Positions 1 to 8,179 are shown, counted from the first letter of the stretch. The stretch is DNA of 64,000 nt from Dyella flagellata (GCF_030160275.1 NZ_BSOA01000048.1:62001-126000); one strand, 5' to 3'. The notes: generated by a model from the letters alone, not told the origin. Translations and numbers: made by a program.

Positions 1-28
1 TCAAAAGGCGAGGCCCAATCTTAAAAGA

Positions 29-391
29 TCAGCTGCCGGCCGTTACCTTGACCCCACCGGTCAAAAATCCAACGAGCGCGCCAAAGACGGCTGCCGAGAC
101 CAATAAGGCAAACCAGAGGGACAGCCTTAGAAACGACGGCCCCATCAGACCTGGAATGAATGCGCTGAAGGCAAGCGCAAACGGTGCCCCCTTGGCACTA
201 GCGCTCGTCAAAAAGCGCAATACGCCCACTAACAGGCCAGTCATCCCAATGACGATGCACATCATCATGATGATGGTCATTTCACCCACACTCACCATTT
301 TGAATAGCGCGGGCAGCTGGAAACACGCCCCTGCAAGCGCGATCAAACCAAGGCAAGCCATCGCCGCGCGCCATTTTTGCGAACCACTCAT
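29..391 (-). CDS. Small integral membrane protein, unknown function
   Basis: About 120 residues with four hydrophobic stretches, so probably a four-helix inner-membrane protein with short loops. I recognise no family. The frame stays open upstream to 433, but the ATG at 391 (protein begins MSGSQKW) is preceded by a G-rich Shine-Dalgarno-like run (GGGGGCAGGG), so I prefer it. The last residues are VKVTAGS before a TGA stop. It is transcribed away from the cupin gene at 497, leaving a short divergent intergenic region. No catalytic motif is visible. Confidence 0.6.
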   Translation of the reverse strand: MSGSQKWRAAMACLGLIALAGACFQLPALFKMVSVGEMTIIMMMCIVIGMTGLLVGVLRFLTSASAKGAPFALAFSAFIPGLMGPSFLRLSLWFALLVSAAVFGALVGFLTGGVKVTAGS

Positions 392-496
392 CCCTGCCCC
401 CGCACAAGATAATTTGACCGGATGGTAGTTCAAATCAGCGATCGGCGGGTATCGGCTGGCTTAAGATAAGAGACCCCTCATCCCGCCGGCCGCCCC

Positions 497-862
497 ATGT
501 TTGAATCCAAGAACCTGTTGCAAGCCTTCGACCGTGTGACCGACTACTGGTCGCCCAAAGTCGTCGGTCGGGTCAACGACCAGCTGCTCAAGGTGGCGAA
601 GCTCAAAGGCCACCTGGTATGGCATGCGCACGACGATGAAGACGAACTGTTCTACGTGGTGAAAGGCCAGATGCACATCGAGCTTGAGCAGCAAGTCGTC
701 GATCTGCATGAGGGCGATTTCTTCACCGTGCCGCGCGGCGTACGTCACAATCCGGTGGCTGAGCAAGAATGCTGGATCCTGTTGATCGAGCCCGCGTCGA
801 CCAAGCACACCGGCGACGAGGTCACGCCGCAGACGCGTAGCCTGGACGAACAGCTCGCCTGA
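497..862 (+). CDS. Cupin-domain protein
   Basis: A 121-residue single-domain cupin. The first cupin motif is visible as HAHDDEDELFYVVKG (about residues 43-57), with metal-ligand-type His and Glu residues. The second is a GDFFTVPRGVRHNP stretch (about residues 75-88) with the terminal His ligand. Small cupins of this size bind a metal and act as isomerases, dioxygenases or sensors; the substrate cannot be read from sequence. It ends four bases before the end of the converging diguanylate cyclase gene. Confidence 0.85.
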   Translation: MFESKNLLQAFDRVTDYWSPKVVGRVNDQLLKVAKLKGHLVWHAHDDEDELFYVVKGQMHIELEQQVVDLHEGDFFTVPRGVRHNPVAEQECWILLIEPASTKHTGDEVTPQTRSLDEQLA

Positions 863-865
863 TCC

Positions 866-2128
866 TCAGCCCGCCTGCACCGCGCAACCGCCATTGCGCT
901 TGGCCATGTACATTCGCTCATCCGCGCGGATGCAAAGTCCATGCGGTGTCTGTGCATCGTCGGGAAATATGGCCAAGCCGATGCTGGCGCCGACCTGCAT
1001 GGCATGTCCTTCGATCATCAATGGCGCGTCCAGCAACTGCCGCAAGGCGCTGGCGACGTCGGCGGCCTCCTTGCGCGTGATCGGTCCTTCCAGCACCACC
1101 GAAAACTCATCGCCGCCGGTACGCGCCAGCGTGTCGATCCGTCGCAACCGCGTCATGAACAGGCGTGCAACCTGTTGCAAAACGGCATCGCCGACGTGAT
1201 GCCCGCGGGTATCGTTCACCTGCTTGAAACCATCCAGGTCGATGGCCAGCATCGCCATCCGCGCCTTGTGCTGCCGCGCGCGTTCGATCGCGCCACTGAT
1301 GCGGTCCTGGAACAGCCGGCGATTCGGCAAGCCGGTCAAGGCGTCGTGCTGCGCCAGATGCTGGTTGCGCGTCAGCTGGCCTTCCAGCAGCAGCAGGATC
1401 ATGCCCACCGCCACCAGGTATTTGGGCAGGTTCCACACCTCGGCGCCCACCTCGACATGCGGGTAGAAAATGTCGAACACCATGCCGAGCGGAAACACCA
1501 GCGACCAGGCCAGCAAACCCAGCAGCGTGACCACGAAGCCGCCGGTCCTGCGCTGCTTGGAAAAGCAGAACTGCAAGCAACAGGTGAAGTAGGCCACGAA
1601 GAGCGGCAACACGAAAACCAGATCCGGCCCGTGCTTGGAAAACTGCCAATGCAGCAAAGCCAGCGCGAGCGCCGTATTGAGGACCACCGTGATCCACCGG
1701 TTGGGCGGGCGTTCGGCATTCGGGGTGGTGGCGATGATGGCCAGCGGCACCAGGGCGAACAGGCTGGCGGCCCCCACCATGATGCCTTCGGGCACCGCGC
1801 TCAGCGAAGTCAGTGTCAGGTACAGCGTGTACACCGCCGACATGGCCCAGAACAGCAGGCGGCTTTCCCATTGATGCAGGCGCGGATCCATCGACCAGCA
1901 GAACAGTTCCGCGCACCACACCAGTGCCGCCGTGCCCACGATGTCGGCGATCACACCGCCCGCGCCGGGCAGGTCAAGGAACGAATAAGCGGCGAAATGC
2001 AGCTCAACGCAGACCCAGCCCGCCAGCCACAGGCGCGTCGTCACGCTGCCGGCTGGACGCGACACGGTCACGAAGGCGTAGATCAACAATCCAACCGCCA
2101 GCAGATCAGGAACTTCTTTCCAGGACAT
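866..2128 (-). CDS. Membrane-anchored GGDEF diguanylate cyclase
   Basis: A 420-residue protein. The first ~240 residues hold about seven or eight hydrophobic helices (a membrane sensor of unknown ligand). A GGDEF domain follows, beginning at the typical HDALTGLPNRRLF motif. The active-site signature TGGDEFSVVLEG is intact, and an RRID inhibitory-site motif lies five residues upstream of it, so feedback-inhibited c-di-GMP synthesis from two GTP is expected. No EAL or HD-GYP domain is attached. The ATG at 2128 follows a G-rich GGGGCGAG segment. Confidence 0.9.
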   Translation of the reverse strand: MSWKEVPDLLAVGLLIYAFVTVSRPAGSVTTRLWLAGWVCVELHFAAYSFLDLPGAGGVIADIVGTAALVWCAELFCWSMDPRLHQWESRLLFWAMSAVYTLYLTLTSLSAVPEGIMVGAASLFALVPLAIIATTPNAERPPNRWITVVLNTALALALLHWQFSKHGPDLVFVLPLFVAYFTCCLQFCFSKQRRTGGFVVTLLGLLAWSLVFPLGMVFDIFYPHVEVGAEVWNLPKYLVAVGMILLLLEGQLTRNQHLAQHDALTGLPNRRLFQDRISGAIERARQHKARMAMLAIDLDGFKQVNDTRGHHVGDAVLQQVARLFMTRLRRIDTLARTGGDEFSVVLEGPITRKEAADVASALRQLLDAPLMIEGHAMQVGASIGLAIFPDDAQTPHGLCIRADERMYMAKRNGGCAVQAG

Positions 2129-2775
2129 TCACTCGCCCCACGCCAGTGGGAAACCTCATAAGTGGTGGATCGTGCGGCTATATGGGTTATGCGACGTCCC
2201 TATCCCTCTTGCACCGTCAAGCCACCCAGCCATCCCCCATACCTGGCTGAAGGACCGTCGCTGTCTTGGAGAAGCCCTGGAACGCGGTGCCTGCCCGGCA
2301 TCATGCCGATGGCCGGAACCGGCATCGCGGGATAAACAAAAGCCCTCATGCGCGAGGCCATTCGATAGATCGGCAGCTACGCGCGTATCTTTAGCGCCTA
2401 CCCGGCATGTGTATCCCGTCCCTTCGAGGCCGAAATGGCGATGCAACGAACCCGGTTGAACATCTCGCACGTGAAAGCCCCTGTCCCGCCTTTGGTTTTT
2501 ATTGAAGCGTGCGCTTGCGCGGCACAACAGTTAAAAAATCGGCACTGCTGCATCGAGGTACGCCAAGTTTCGCCTTGCCGCGTGACAAGCACGCTTAGGC
2601 TTTTTCATTCATGGACTTAGTCACAGCCGCGGCATTTTAGATCGTGCGAAATTATCCTCAGGTGTCTTTTGTGTAGTGGAATGGCCAGAGTGCAGTTCAC
2701 AACAAGCACGAGTCATGCCGGCTGTCTGTACGCCCTCCCCACCATGAAACGTAGATTCCTGCGCCATGCCCAACG
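2129..2775. other. Long non-coding stretch
   Basis: About 650 bases between the diguanylate cyclase start and the terminator of the next gene. Several open frames of 60-120 codons exist on both strands, but none has a ribosome binding site with family-like protein content. I looked for the c-di-GMP riboswitch core and did not find a convincing match. It presumably contains the diguanylate cyclase promoter at its left end. Confidence 0.4.
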
Positions 2776-2811
2776 AAAAAAAGCCGGGGAGTTTCCTCCC
2801 CGGCTTTTTTT
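2776..2811 (-). terminator. Strong intrinsic terminator
   Basis: A nine-base-pair perfect stem GCCGGGGAG/CTCCCCGGC with a TTTC loop is flanked by seven A's on one side and seven T's on the other. It can therefore end transcription from either strand. It lies 18 bases beyond the stop of the secreted-protein gene at 2830-3891 and most likely serves that gene. Confidence 0.93.
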
Positions 2812-2829
2812 GCGCGTGAAACCCGCCGA

Positions 2830-3891
2830 TCAGTTCGATTCGGTGAACTGGATGTACGGCGAACTACCTCCCGTGGCGCTGCAGCTACCAAGGTTCAGGT
2901 TGTTGCTCTCGCCAGTGCTCCCGTCGTTGGCAATGCAAGACGGTGCAGTGGTGGAACCATACGTGGCGGCAACCCTCACCGTAATCGATGAGCCGCTGTT
3001 GAAGTCCGCTTCCGAACCGCCGGCGTTGCCCACCACGTTGAACTCCGACTGGTGCCAGACCTTGGCAAGATAAACCACGCTGTCCTTGCCACTGGCACTG
3101 TAAGCGGAGGTGCCATAGGTGACGGTGATGGTGTCATTGCCACCGGAGGTAGCCGAGCCCGTCACCTTCATGCTGGCCAGTTTGGTCGCCGGTACATCGG
3201 CCAGCGAGACGTAATTGCTGTTGCGATAGCAGTCACCCGAGCCATCACTGCCCCAGCCGCTCGGGCAGCTGGTGCCGCCGTAGCCGATCAGCCAGTACTG
3301 CATGAACCCGGCGGCTTCACCTTGCACCTCGTAGTCCGGTGCATAGACGAACTGCTGCCACACGGTGCAGCCGGAATGGCCGTGACACGCCGTCGTGGTG
3401 GACGTGAACTGCGAGTTGATCTGCAGCGAATATTCGTTCGGGCCCAGAATGCCGCCACCGCCAAACGAGGCAACACCCACGCCCTGCTCGGAGGTCACAC
3501 CCTTGACCGACGGAAAACTGCCGACGGTTTTGCTGATATGGGACGAACCAGGCGCCTGCAGCACGTAGTCGTTGCCATTGCCGGTCGTTTCCGGCTGCAG
3601 ATGCTTCTGCTTCACCTTGGCAGGAAGGGTATGCACGTGCGGCATCACCGTTGCCTTGCACGCCACCTGCTGCCAGATGATGCTGGGATAGGAGGCCTGG
3701 AAGCAGCCTTCCTTGGGCGTGGCGACCTGCGCCATGTCTTCACGCCACGCCTGGCGCGCCAGCGACTCCATCGGACCGACCTGTTCATCGGCCTGCCCAA
3801 ATACATTCACAGATTGCGCCGCAAACGCAGCGGGAACACAAACGGCACTGACAAGACCAGCCAACAGGGCGTACTTGAACTTCGATTGCAT
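2830..3891 (-). CDS. Secreted protein of unknown function
   Basis: A 353-residue protein with a clear Sec signal peptide (basic start MQSKFKYALL, hydrophobic core, cleavage after AAFA). The mature part is rich in Gly, Ser and Thr and has several Cys residues that could pair as disulfides (CHGHSGC, TSCPSGWGSDGSGDC). A C-terminal half rich in beta-strand-like sequence ends at FTESN. I recognise no catalytic motif. The frame opens further upstream, but the ATG at 3891 has GGGGAGA ahead of it and begins the signal peptide. A long upstream region (over 500 bases without genes) and its own terminator show it is monocistronic. Confidence 0.8.
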   Translation of the reverse strand: MQSKFKYALLAGLVSAVCVPAAFAAQSVNVFGQADEQVGPMESLARQAWREDMAQVATPKEGCFQASYPSIIWQQVACKATVMPHVHTLPAKVKQKHLQPETTGNGNDYVLQAPGSSHISKTVGSFPSVKGVTSEQGVGVASFGGGGILGPNEYSLQINSQFTSTTTACHGHSGCTVWQQFVYAPDYEVQGEAAGFMQYWLIGYGGTSCPSGWGSDGSGDCYRNSNYVSLADVPATKLASMKVTGSATSGGNDTITVTYGTSAYSASGKDSVVYLAKVWHQSEFNVVGNAGGSEADFNSGSSITVRVAATYGSTTAPSCIANDGSTGESNNLNLGSCSATGGSSPYIQFTESN

Positions 3892-4426
3892 TTTTGATTC
3901 TCCCCAGAAACAAAAGTGGCCATGGTTTCGACTCCGGACCATCCGAGAGCCGCGGTACTAACAACAGCGACCGCATCCATGCAAACAGCAACAAGCCTCT
4001 GAACCAAAGAAGCTCCGTCACAAACGCATCGACTTGGCGCGTTCAGTCGCGCCGCGAACCATCCCTTCATTCAACAAGACGTACACCCCGTAACTTTCCC
4101 TACCACCAAGGCGCAATACTTTTGCGCGCTCTTCTTTTATGGAACACACATCACTCCCACGGCTGCGCTGCCGTCAGCACGACCGTCTGTGAAATAACGA
4201 TAATTTTTCACGCGAACGCTAAAAGCGCATTCGCATTGCTTCCCCACGTTGCAAAAATGCCTCGTTCCCTTACCGAGAATGCAAAGCAATATGTGTAGGT
4301 AACGTGATACACATTTTGCGCAAAAGCTTACGCCAAGCAGCAAATGCTTCTAGTTTCGAGACAATTCTTTTTTGCTGTGATACCGCCTAGGAAATTGTCC
4401 TAGAGAGATATGCACAGTCGGCGTTT
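3892..4426. other. Long non-coding stretch upstream of the secreted protein
   Basis: No supported gene on either strand. The segment around 4080-4390 is noticeably more AT-rich than the surroundings and is the natural place for the promoter of the leftward secreted-protein gene. I could not assign a specific -35/-10 pair with confidence. Confidence 0.4.
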
Positions 4427-4484
4427 GTAGGCTGGGATGCAATCCCAGCGGGCAGAAGCGCCGGGATTGTCATCCCAGCCTACG
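4427..4484. repeat. GTAGGCTGGGAT palindromic repeat (paired)
   Basis: Two inverted half-elements: GTAGGCTGGGATGCAATCCC, then, after a short loop, GGGATTGTCATCCCAGCCTA. Each half is a small hairpin and the two halves pair with each other. The same element recurs at about ten other places in this window, always between or at the very end of genes, which fits a REP-like family. Confidence 0.9.
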
Positions 4485-4620
4485 ATGCCCGTCATGCCGG
4501 CCGCTAAATAAGCTGACGGCGGCCATGGCGGCGTTTAGCAGTCTCTTTGTCCGGCTGCCAAGCATTGGCGTCGTCGTCGCGCTAGGCTGAAAGCGTCGGA
4601 TGACCGGGGGGAAAGACGAC

Positions 4621-5091
4621 ATGATTGAAGCATTCCGAAATGGCACGCCAGTAGAAGTCTGGCAAGCCTTGGTGCAGGAGGCATACGAACGAACCGGGCG
4701 ACGGCTCGACGAATCGAGCGAAAGCTACCTGGTGTTCGTGCTGCTGCGATACCAGGCCGACAACATGCTGTTGTCGCACGCGCAGGGCCTGGATTGGCTG
4801 CAGGCGCTGGAGCTGGTGGGCCGGGCTCGCGCGGACGCCTTGCGCGACGTCGGCGATCGCTGCCTGCTGGTAGCCGGACTGTTCCCGGGACTGGCCGAAC
4901 GGCGGCGGGTGAGCGTGGACTATTTCATCACCATCGGACGCAGCGCCTACCTGGGTGTGGCCGACGTCACCCGGCAAGCTTATGCGGCGCTATACGAGCA
5001 ATTGGCACGCAGCTATGGCGAGCTGGTGCATACCTTGGATGCGATGCGTAACTTGCCCAAAACCTATAGCGGGACAGCGATCAGGCATTGA
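4621..5091 (+). CDS. Hypothetical protein, helical
   Basis: About 156 residues, predominantly alpha-helical and without a signal peptide or membrane segment, so probably cytoplasmic. I do not recognise the family. The in-frame start at 4600 is also possible, but the ATG at 4621 (MIEAFRNGTP) has a GGGGGGAAAG ribosome binding site eight bases upstream. The gene converges on the acyltransferase gene with 17 bases between them. Confidence 0.75.
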   Translation: MIEAFRNGTPVEVWQALVQEAYERTGRRLDESSESYLVFVLLRYQADNMLLSHAQGLDWLQALELVGRARADALRDVGDRCLLVAGLFPGLAERRRVSVDYFITIGRSAYLGVADVTRQAYAALYEQLARSYGELVHTLDAMRNLPKTYSGTAIRH

Positions 5092-5108
5092 GGCTTGGAC
5101 GCAGCTGC

Positions 5109-6290
5109 TCAAGGTCCGCCGGAGACACGGCGGACGGATGATTCCGTGTCTGGCCACGGGGGCGAATGCTTGCCCGCATGACGGCCCCATGAGATTCGAA
5201 GCAAGCACTCGCGCACCCTGGCCGAAGCAGGCGCCTCGACATAACGAAACACCATCCATGCCGCCATCACGGCAGCTATCGGACGTGCCACGAAAAGCAC
5301 AGCCCCGATCATTTCGCTGCTCGTCGGAATGCGAACCGCCATTCGCTCAACGAGTTCGAAAACATAGACGTGCACGAGATAAAGCGAATAGGAAATCTCT
5401 CCGAGCCAGACACACCACGCCGGCGCGACCAGGCCACCCTTCTTCGCAAGCAGGACGGCGCCGAAGAACAAAAGCGTCAGCGGCGCGCCCCAGCCGGCGG
5501 GGCCGAAGAAATTCACCATGCCGATCCGATGCCATCCGAGCAGCAGCACGACCATCGACAGCATTACGCTCGAATAAATCACTGCGTTGTACCGGATCGT
5601 GAAGCGGGACAGATACAGCCAGCCGGCCAGCATCCCGAACACGAATTCCCACACGATCGGATTGACGGCGAGGTTCGCATACCTTGACCACGCCACCAGC
5701 GGCTGAGTAGCCACCCCCAGGTTGTAGCCACCGCGCAGCACCGGAATCGCGATCAGGGTCAAGGCAAACCATCCCGCCATCACCCCGTAGCGCCAGCGCC
5801 CGAACAGCATGCAAAGCGCAAACACTAGATAGAAGTAGCATTCAAAACACAAAGTCCACGCTACACCGACTGCCATCTGAAAATAGAGGTGGGAGGCAGC
5901 CGGATTGTGCGGGACGAAGAGGAGCCCTTCCAGATAAGGGAGCAGCACGGACCGATCCACCAACCCGTGCAAGCCAGGGTGATCCACGCCTATGGCCAGC
6001 AGCGTCACCATGGCATACAAGGGCCAGATCCTGGCGATCCGCTTGGCCGTAAACGCCCATGCGTAGGCTTTGCTGCCGTCGAAATCCCGAGTGATCAACA
6101 CCATCAGAAAGCCGCTGATGAGGAAGAACAGGTCCACCCCCATGGCCATCGGCAATAAGGCATTGGCAACCGTTCGCCCCGCGCCGCCTTCGCCCGCCAG
6201 CGCACCGCGGTCATGCACCATCACCACCATCAAGGCCGCAATGCCTCGCAGCGCCTGGATCCACGCCAGCTTTTTCCCATGTGCGCTCAT
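5109..6290 (-). CDS. Acyltransferase family 3 (OafA/YrhL-like) membrane protein
   Basis: A 393-residue protein with about ten transmembrane segments. It opens with the family signature QALRGIAALMVVMVHDRG, in which the His (about residue 25) is the conserved catalytic-site histidine. Members transfer acetyl or other acyl groups to sugars of O-antigen, exopolysaccharide or other extracytoplasmic acceptors. No SGNH domain is fused. A GC-rich inverted repeat (5114-5135, GTCCGCCG/CGGCGGAC) sits inside the last codons. The start at 6290 lacks a good ribosome binding site. Paired palindromes that serve the rightward peptide gene lie only 85 bases upstream. Confidence 0.88.
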   Translation of the reverse strand: MSAHGKKLAWIQALRGIAALMVVMVHDRGALAGEGGAGRTVANALLPMAMGVDLFFLISGFLMVLITRDFDGSKAYAWAFTAKRIARIWPLYAMVTLLAIGVDHPGLHGLVDRSVLLPYLEGLLFVPHNPAASHLYFQMAVGVAWTLCFECYFYLVFALCMLFGRWRYGVMAGWFALTLIAIPVLRGGYNLGVATQPLVAWSRYANLAVNPIVWEFVFGMLAGWLYLSRFTIRYNAVIYSSVMLSMVVLLLGWHRIGMVNFFGPAGWGAPLTLLFFGAVLLAKKGGLVAPAWCVWLGEISYSLYLVHVYVFELVERMAVRIPTSSEMIGAVLFVARPIAAVMAAWMVFRYVEAPASARVRECLLRISWGRHAGKHSPPWPDTESSVRRVSGGP

Positions 6291-6373
6291 CTGCAGTGAG
6301 TGCGCATCACAACGGGTTTGGTTACACCGGACCGTAGCCGATCACGGTCTGTCTCGCAGCGACGTCCGCTCGC

Positions 6374-6405
6374 TGTCCGGACAACTCGGACAACCGTCCG
6401 CGGAC
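6374..6405 (+). promoter_or_regulatory. Paired palindromes, probable sigma-54 enhancer site (copy 1)
   Basis: TGTCCGGACA at 6374-6383 and GTCCGCGGAC at 6396-6405, with centres exactly 22 bases (two helical turns) apart. A third overlapping dyad, CGGAC-N4-GTCCG, lies between them. The right palindrome is 87 bases upstream of the -12 element at 6487. The same two palindromes with the same 22-base spacing recur at 7933-7964 ahead of a second copy of the promoter. This spacing fits binding of a bacterial enhancer-binding protein. Which activator binds is unknown, and none is encoded in the window. Confidence 0.8.
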
Positions 6406-6472
6406 AGTGACGTGGCTTACGGGAAATATCAAGAAATGGCCTGGGAATGCGGCTTTCCAGCGACATGAGCGG

Positions 6473-6490
6473 TTGGCACGGGCTTTGCCA
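6473..6490 (+). promoter_or_regulatory. Sigma-54 promoter (copy 1)
   Basis: TTGGCACGGGCTTTGCCA matches the -24/-12 consensus TGGCACG-N4-TTGC exactly, with GG and GC ten bases apart. Transcription should start near 6499-6500, leaving a 34-base leader before the 28-codon peptide gene at 6534. Confidence 0.9.
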
Positions 6491-6533
6491 TCTCTATCTC
6501 AAACGCCTCATTCACCCTGCAAGGAGAACCACC

Positions 6534-6620
6534 ATGAAATTCGAAACCGTGATGCTGAGCAGCCTGTTTGCCGCTTGCCTGGTGCTGTGCGCTTCCACCT
6601 TCGGCGCCATGCTGGTTTGA
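6534..6620 (+). CDS. 28-residue sigma-54-driven membrane peptide (copy 1)
   Basis: A 28-codon frame beginning MKFETVMLSSLF, continuing through AACLVLCASTFG and ending AMLV. It has a near-ideal ribosome binding site (AAGGAGAACCACC then ATG). After the short polar start, residues 6-28 form one hydrophobic helix, so a single-pass inner-membrane peptide is likely. A paralogue at 8093-8179 is identical at 19 of 28 positions, with the start MKFET, the ML, SLF, ACLV and C positions and the overall length all kept. That level of protein conservation at both copies argues it is translated. The TGA stop overlaps a TTG that may start the serine hydrolase. I know of no family for it. Confidence 0.88.
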   Translation: MKFETVMLSSLFAACLVLCASTFGAMLV

Positions 6621-7783
6621 GCAAGCCCACCGTGCGGAACACCACCTGGATCGGTTGTGCGCTGATGCTGGCTTGCACAGCCACTCAATCGTCAACCACG
6701 GCGCACTCGGTACGCAGCGACAATCCGATCCATTCCGCCCTGGACAGGGCTGTCGACCAGGCAGCCCAAGGCTACTTCCGCAATAGCTGCCATGTAGGAC
6801 TTTCTGTGGTGGTGCGCGAGGGCGGCAGCAGTTACTTCTACAACTACGGCTCGACCTCGCGCAGCAAGCCGCAATTGCCAACCGAGCACAGCATCTACGA
6901 ACTCGCCTCCGTGACCAAGACTTTCACCGCGACACTGGCCGCGCAAGCAGTGTCCGAAAAGCGCCTGGATCTGGATAGCGATTTCCAGGCCTATCTGCCG
7001 GACAGGTATACGAACCTGACATGGCAGGGAAAGCCCATCACGCTGCTAACCCTGCTGACTCATCGTTCCGGCATGCCGCGCGACATCCCCGACACGGATG
7101 CCATATTCGCTGAAAACAACCCCGCCACGCGCCCCTCTCACATGCTTGCCCTGTTCCAGGGCTTCGGCCGTGATCAATTCCTTTCGGCATTGCACGACGT
7201 GAAACTTCGCAGTGAGCCAAGCACCAAGGAAGCCTATTCGAACGCGGGCTTTCTGGTGATCGGACTTGGCCTGGAGCAGGTCTACGGCAAGCCCTTCGAA
7301 ACCCTGGTACGTGAACGCATCACCCAGCCACTGGGCATGACCTCGACAGGATTTGCCGTGACCGCCGTTGACCGGGCGAAGCTCGTATCCGGCTACGACC
7401 GCGTTGGCCGAAGCATGCCCTATCACCCTCAAAACGCCGGTGCGGCCTGGGGCCTGTACGCTTCACCGCAAGACATGGCGAACTACCTTCGCCTGCAGCT
7501 CGATACCCGCGATCCGGCGATCCGCGTCTCGCACCAACCCCTGGTTGGCGCGGCAGGCGACGGCGAGGCGATGGCCTGGTACCTGGGGCAGGACAACGGA
7601 CAGCCCATGATCTGGCACGGCGGCGGCAGCTTCGGCATGTCCAGCCAGATGGTGCTGTACCCCAGGCAGCACCAAGGATTCGTCCTGCTCGCCAACGATA
7701 CGTGCGAGGGCACCGAAAGCGCCTTGAAGGGCATCGCCCAATCGATCCATCGGCAGATCGATTCGATAGCACCGTCACCCTAA
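6617..7783 (+). CDS. Serine hydrolase, beta-lactamase class C / DD-peptidase fold
   Basis: About 388 residues. The active-site set is complete: SVTK (Ser and Lys, in ELASVTKTFTA), YSN (in AYSNAGF) and HGG (in WHGGGSFGM). The family includes esterases, D-aminopeptidases and penicillin-binding proteins; the substrate cannot be told. The N-terminus is hydrophobic (WIGCALMLAC), suggesting export, possibly as a lipoprotein with a weak lipobox. No ATG fits: the frame contains a TTG at 6617 overlapping the peptide's stop (TTGA) and a GTG at 6632, so start by translational coupling is likely. It shares the sigma-54 transcript with the upstream 28-residue peptide. Confidence 0.85.
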   Translation: MSKPTVRNTTWIGCALMLACTATQSSTTAHSVRSDNPIHSALDRAVDQAAQGYFRNSCHVGLSVVVREGGSSYFYNYGSTSRSKPQLPTEHSIYELASVTKTFTATLAAQAVSEKRLDLDSDFQAYLPDRYTNLTWQGKPITLLTLLTHRSGMPRDIPDTDAIFAENNPATRPSHMLALFQGFGRDQFLSALHDVKLRSEPSTKEAYSNAGFLVIGLGLEQVYGKPFETLVRERITQPLGMTSTGFAVTAVDRAKLVSGYDRVGRSMPYHPQNAGAAWGLYASPQDMANYLRLQLDTRDPAIRVSHQPLVGAAGDGEAMAWYLGQDNGQPMIWHGGGSFGMSSQMVLYPRQHQGFVLLANDTCEGTESALKGIAQSIHRQIDSIAPSP

Positions 7784-7808
7784 GGGCCACATGCGAGCCT
7801 GACTTCGC

Positions 7809-7878
7809 GTAGGCTGGGATGCCAATCCCAGCATTCTTTCATAGCGTCCCGACGCAGGGATCAGCATCCCGGCCTACG
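7809..7878. repeat. GTAGGCTGGGAT palindromic repeat (paired, diverged)
   Basis: Left half GTAGGCTGGGATGCCAATCC, right half ending ATCCCGGCCTACG, separated by about 25 bases. The right half has drifted from the family sequence. It lies between the serine hydrolase stop and the second set of sigma-54 control sites. Confidence 0.8.
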
Positions 7879-7932
7879 CGCTACAAGCCCTGCGTATCGG
7901 CTGAAACAGACTGCCCTTTAGCGTCCACAAAC

Positions 7933-7964
7933 TGTCCGGACAGTGCGTACACGCGTCCGCGGAC
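7933..7964 (+). promoter_or_regulatory. Paired palindromes, probable sigma-54 enhancer site (copy 2)
   Basis: TGTCCGGACA at 7933-7942 (extended to the 14-base palindrome ACTGTCCGGACAGT) and GTCCGCGGAC at 7955-7964. Centres are 22 bases apart, exactly as in copy 1, and the second palindrome is 86 bases upstream of the -12 element at 8045. The sequence between the palindromes differs from copy 1, so the palindromes and their spacing are what has been kept. Confidence 0.8.
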
Positions 7965-8030
7965 ACTTTCATACATCGACTCACCTACAAAAAAAGCCCT
8001 TAAAAATAGGCTTTTCAGCGATAGAACGAC

Positions 8031-8047
8031 TTGGCACGGGCTATGCA
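8031..8047 (+). promoter_or_regulatory. Sigma-54 promoter (copy 2)
   Basis: TTGGCACGGGCTATGCA keeps the GG-N10-GC spacing and the whole -24 half; the -12 half reads ATGC instead of TTGC. It precedes the second 28-codon peptide gene by 46 bases, close to the distance seen in copy 1. Confidence 0.83.
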
Positions 8048-8092
8048 AAACCTAACTCGAAGGCCCGACAAACTGCTTTAAGGAGAACCGTC

Positions 8093-8179
8093 ATGAAATT
8101 CGAAACGCTGATGCTCAACAGCCTGTTCGTCGCCTGCCTGGTTATCTGCCTGACGACGTTGGGTTCGATGCTTGCCTAA
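8093..8179 (+). CDS. 28-residue sigma-54-driven membrane peptide (copy 2)
   Basis: A 28-codon frame beginning MKFETLMLNSLF and ending GSMLA, preceded by AAGGAGAACCGTC, nearly the same ribosome binding site as copy 1. It is one hydrophobic helix with the same layout as the 6534-6620 peptide (19 of 28 residues identical; the two Cys of the helix and the MKFET start are kept). It is apparently the only gene on its transcript: the strong terminator at 8299-8337 follows and the next gene faces the other way. Confidence 0.87.
   Translation: MKFETLMLNSLFVACLVICLTTLGSMLA

Noticed and set aside
2129-2775. c-di-GMP riboswitch between the diguanylate cyclase and the secreted protein
   Set aside because: No match to the conserved core of the GEMM motif on either strand by eye.
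5114-5135. GTCCGCCG/CGGCGGAC hairpin as another copy of the sigma-54 enhancer palindrome
   Set aside because: It lies within the last codons of the acyltransferase gene, has a different spacing and no sigma-54 promoter nearby; more likely a terminator-like hairpin.
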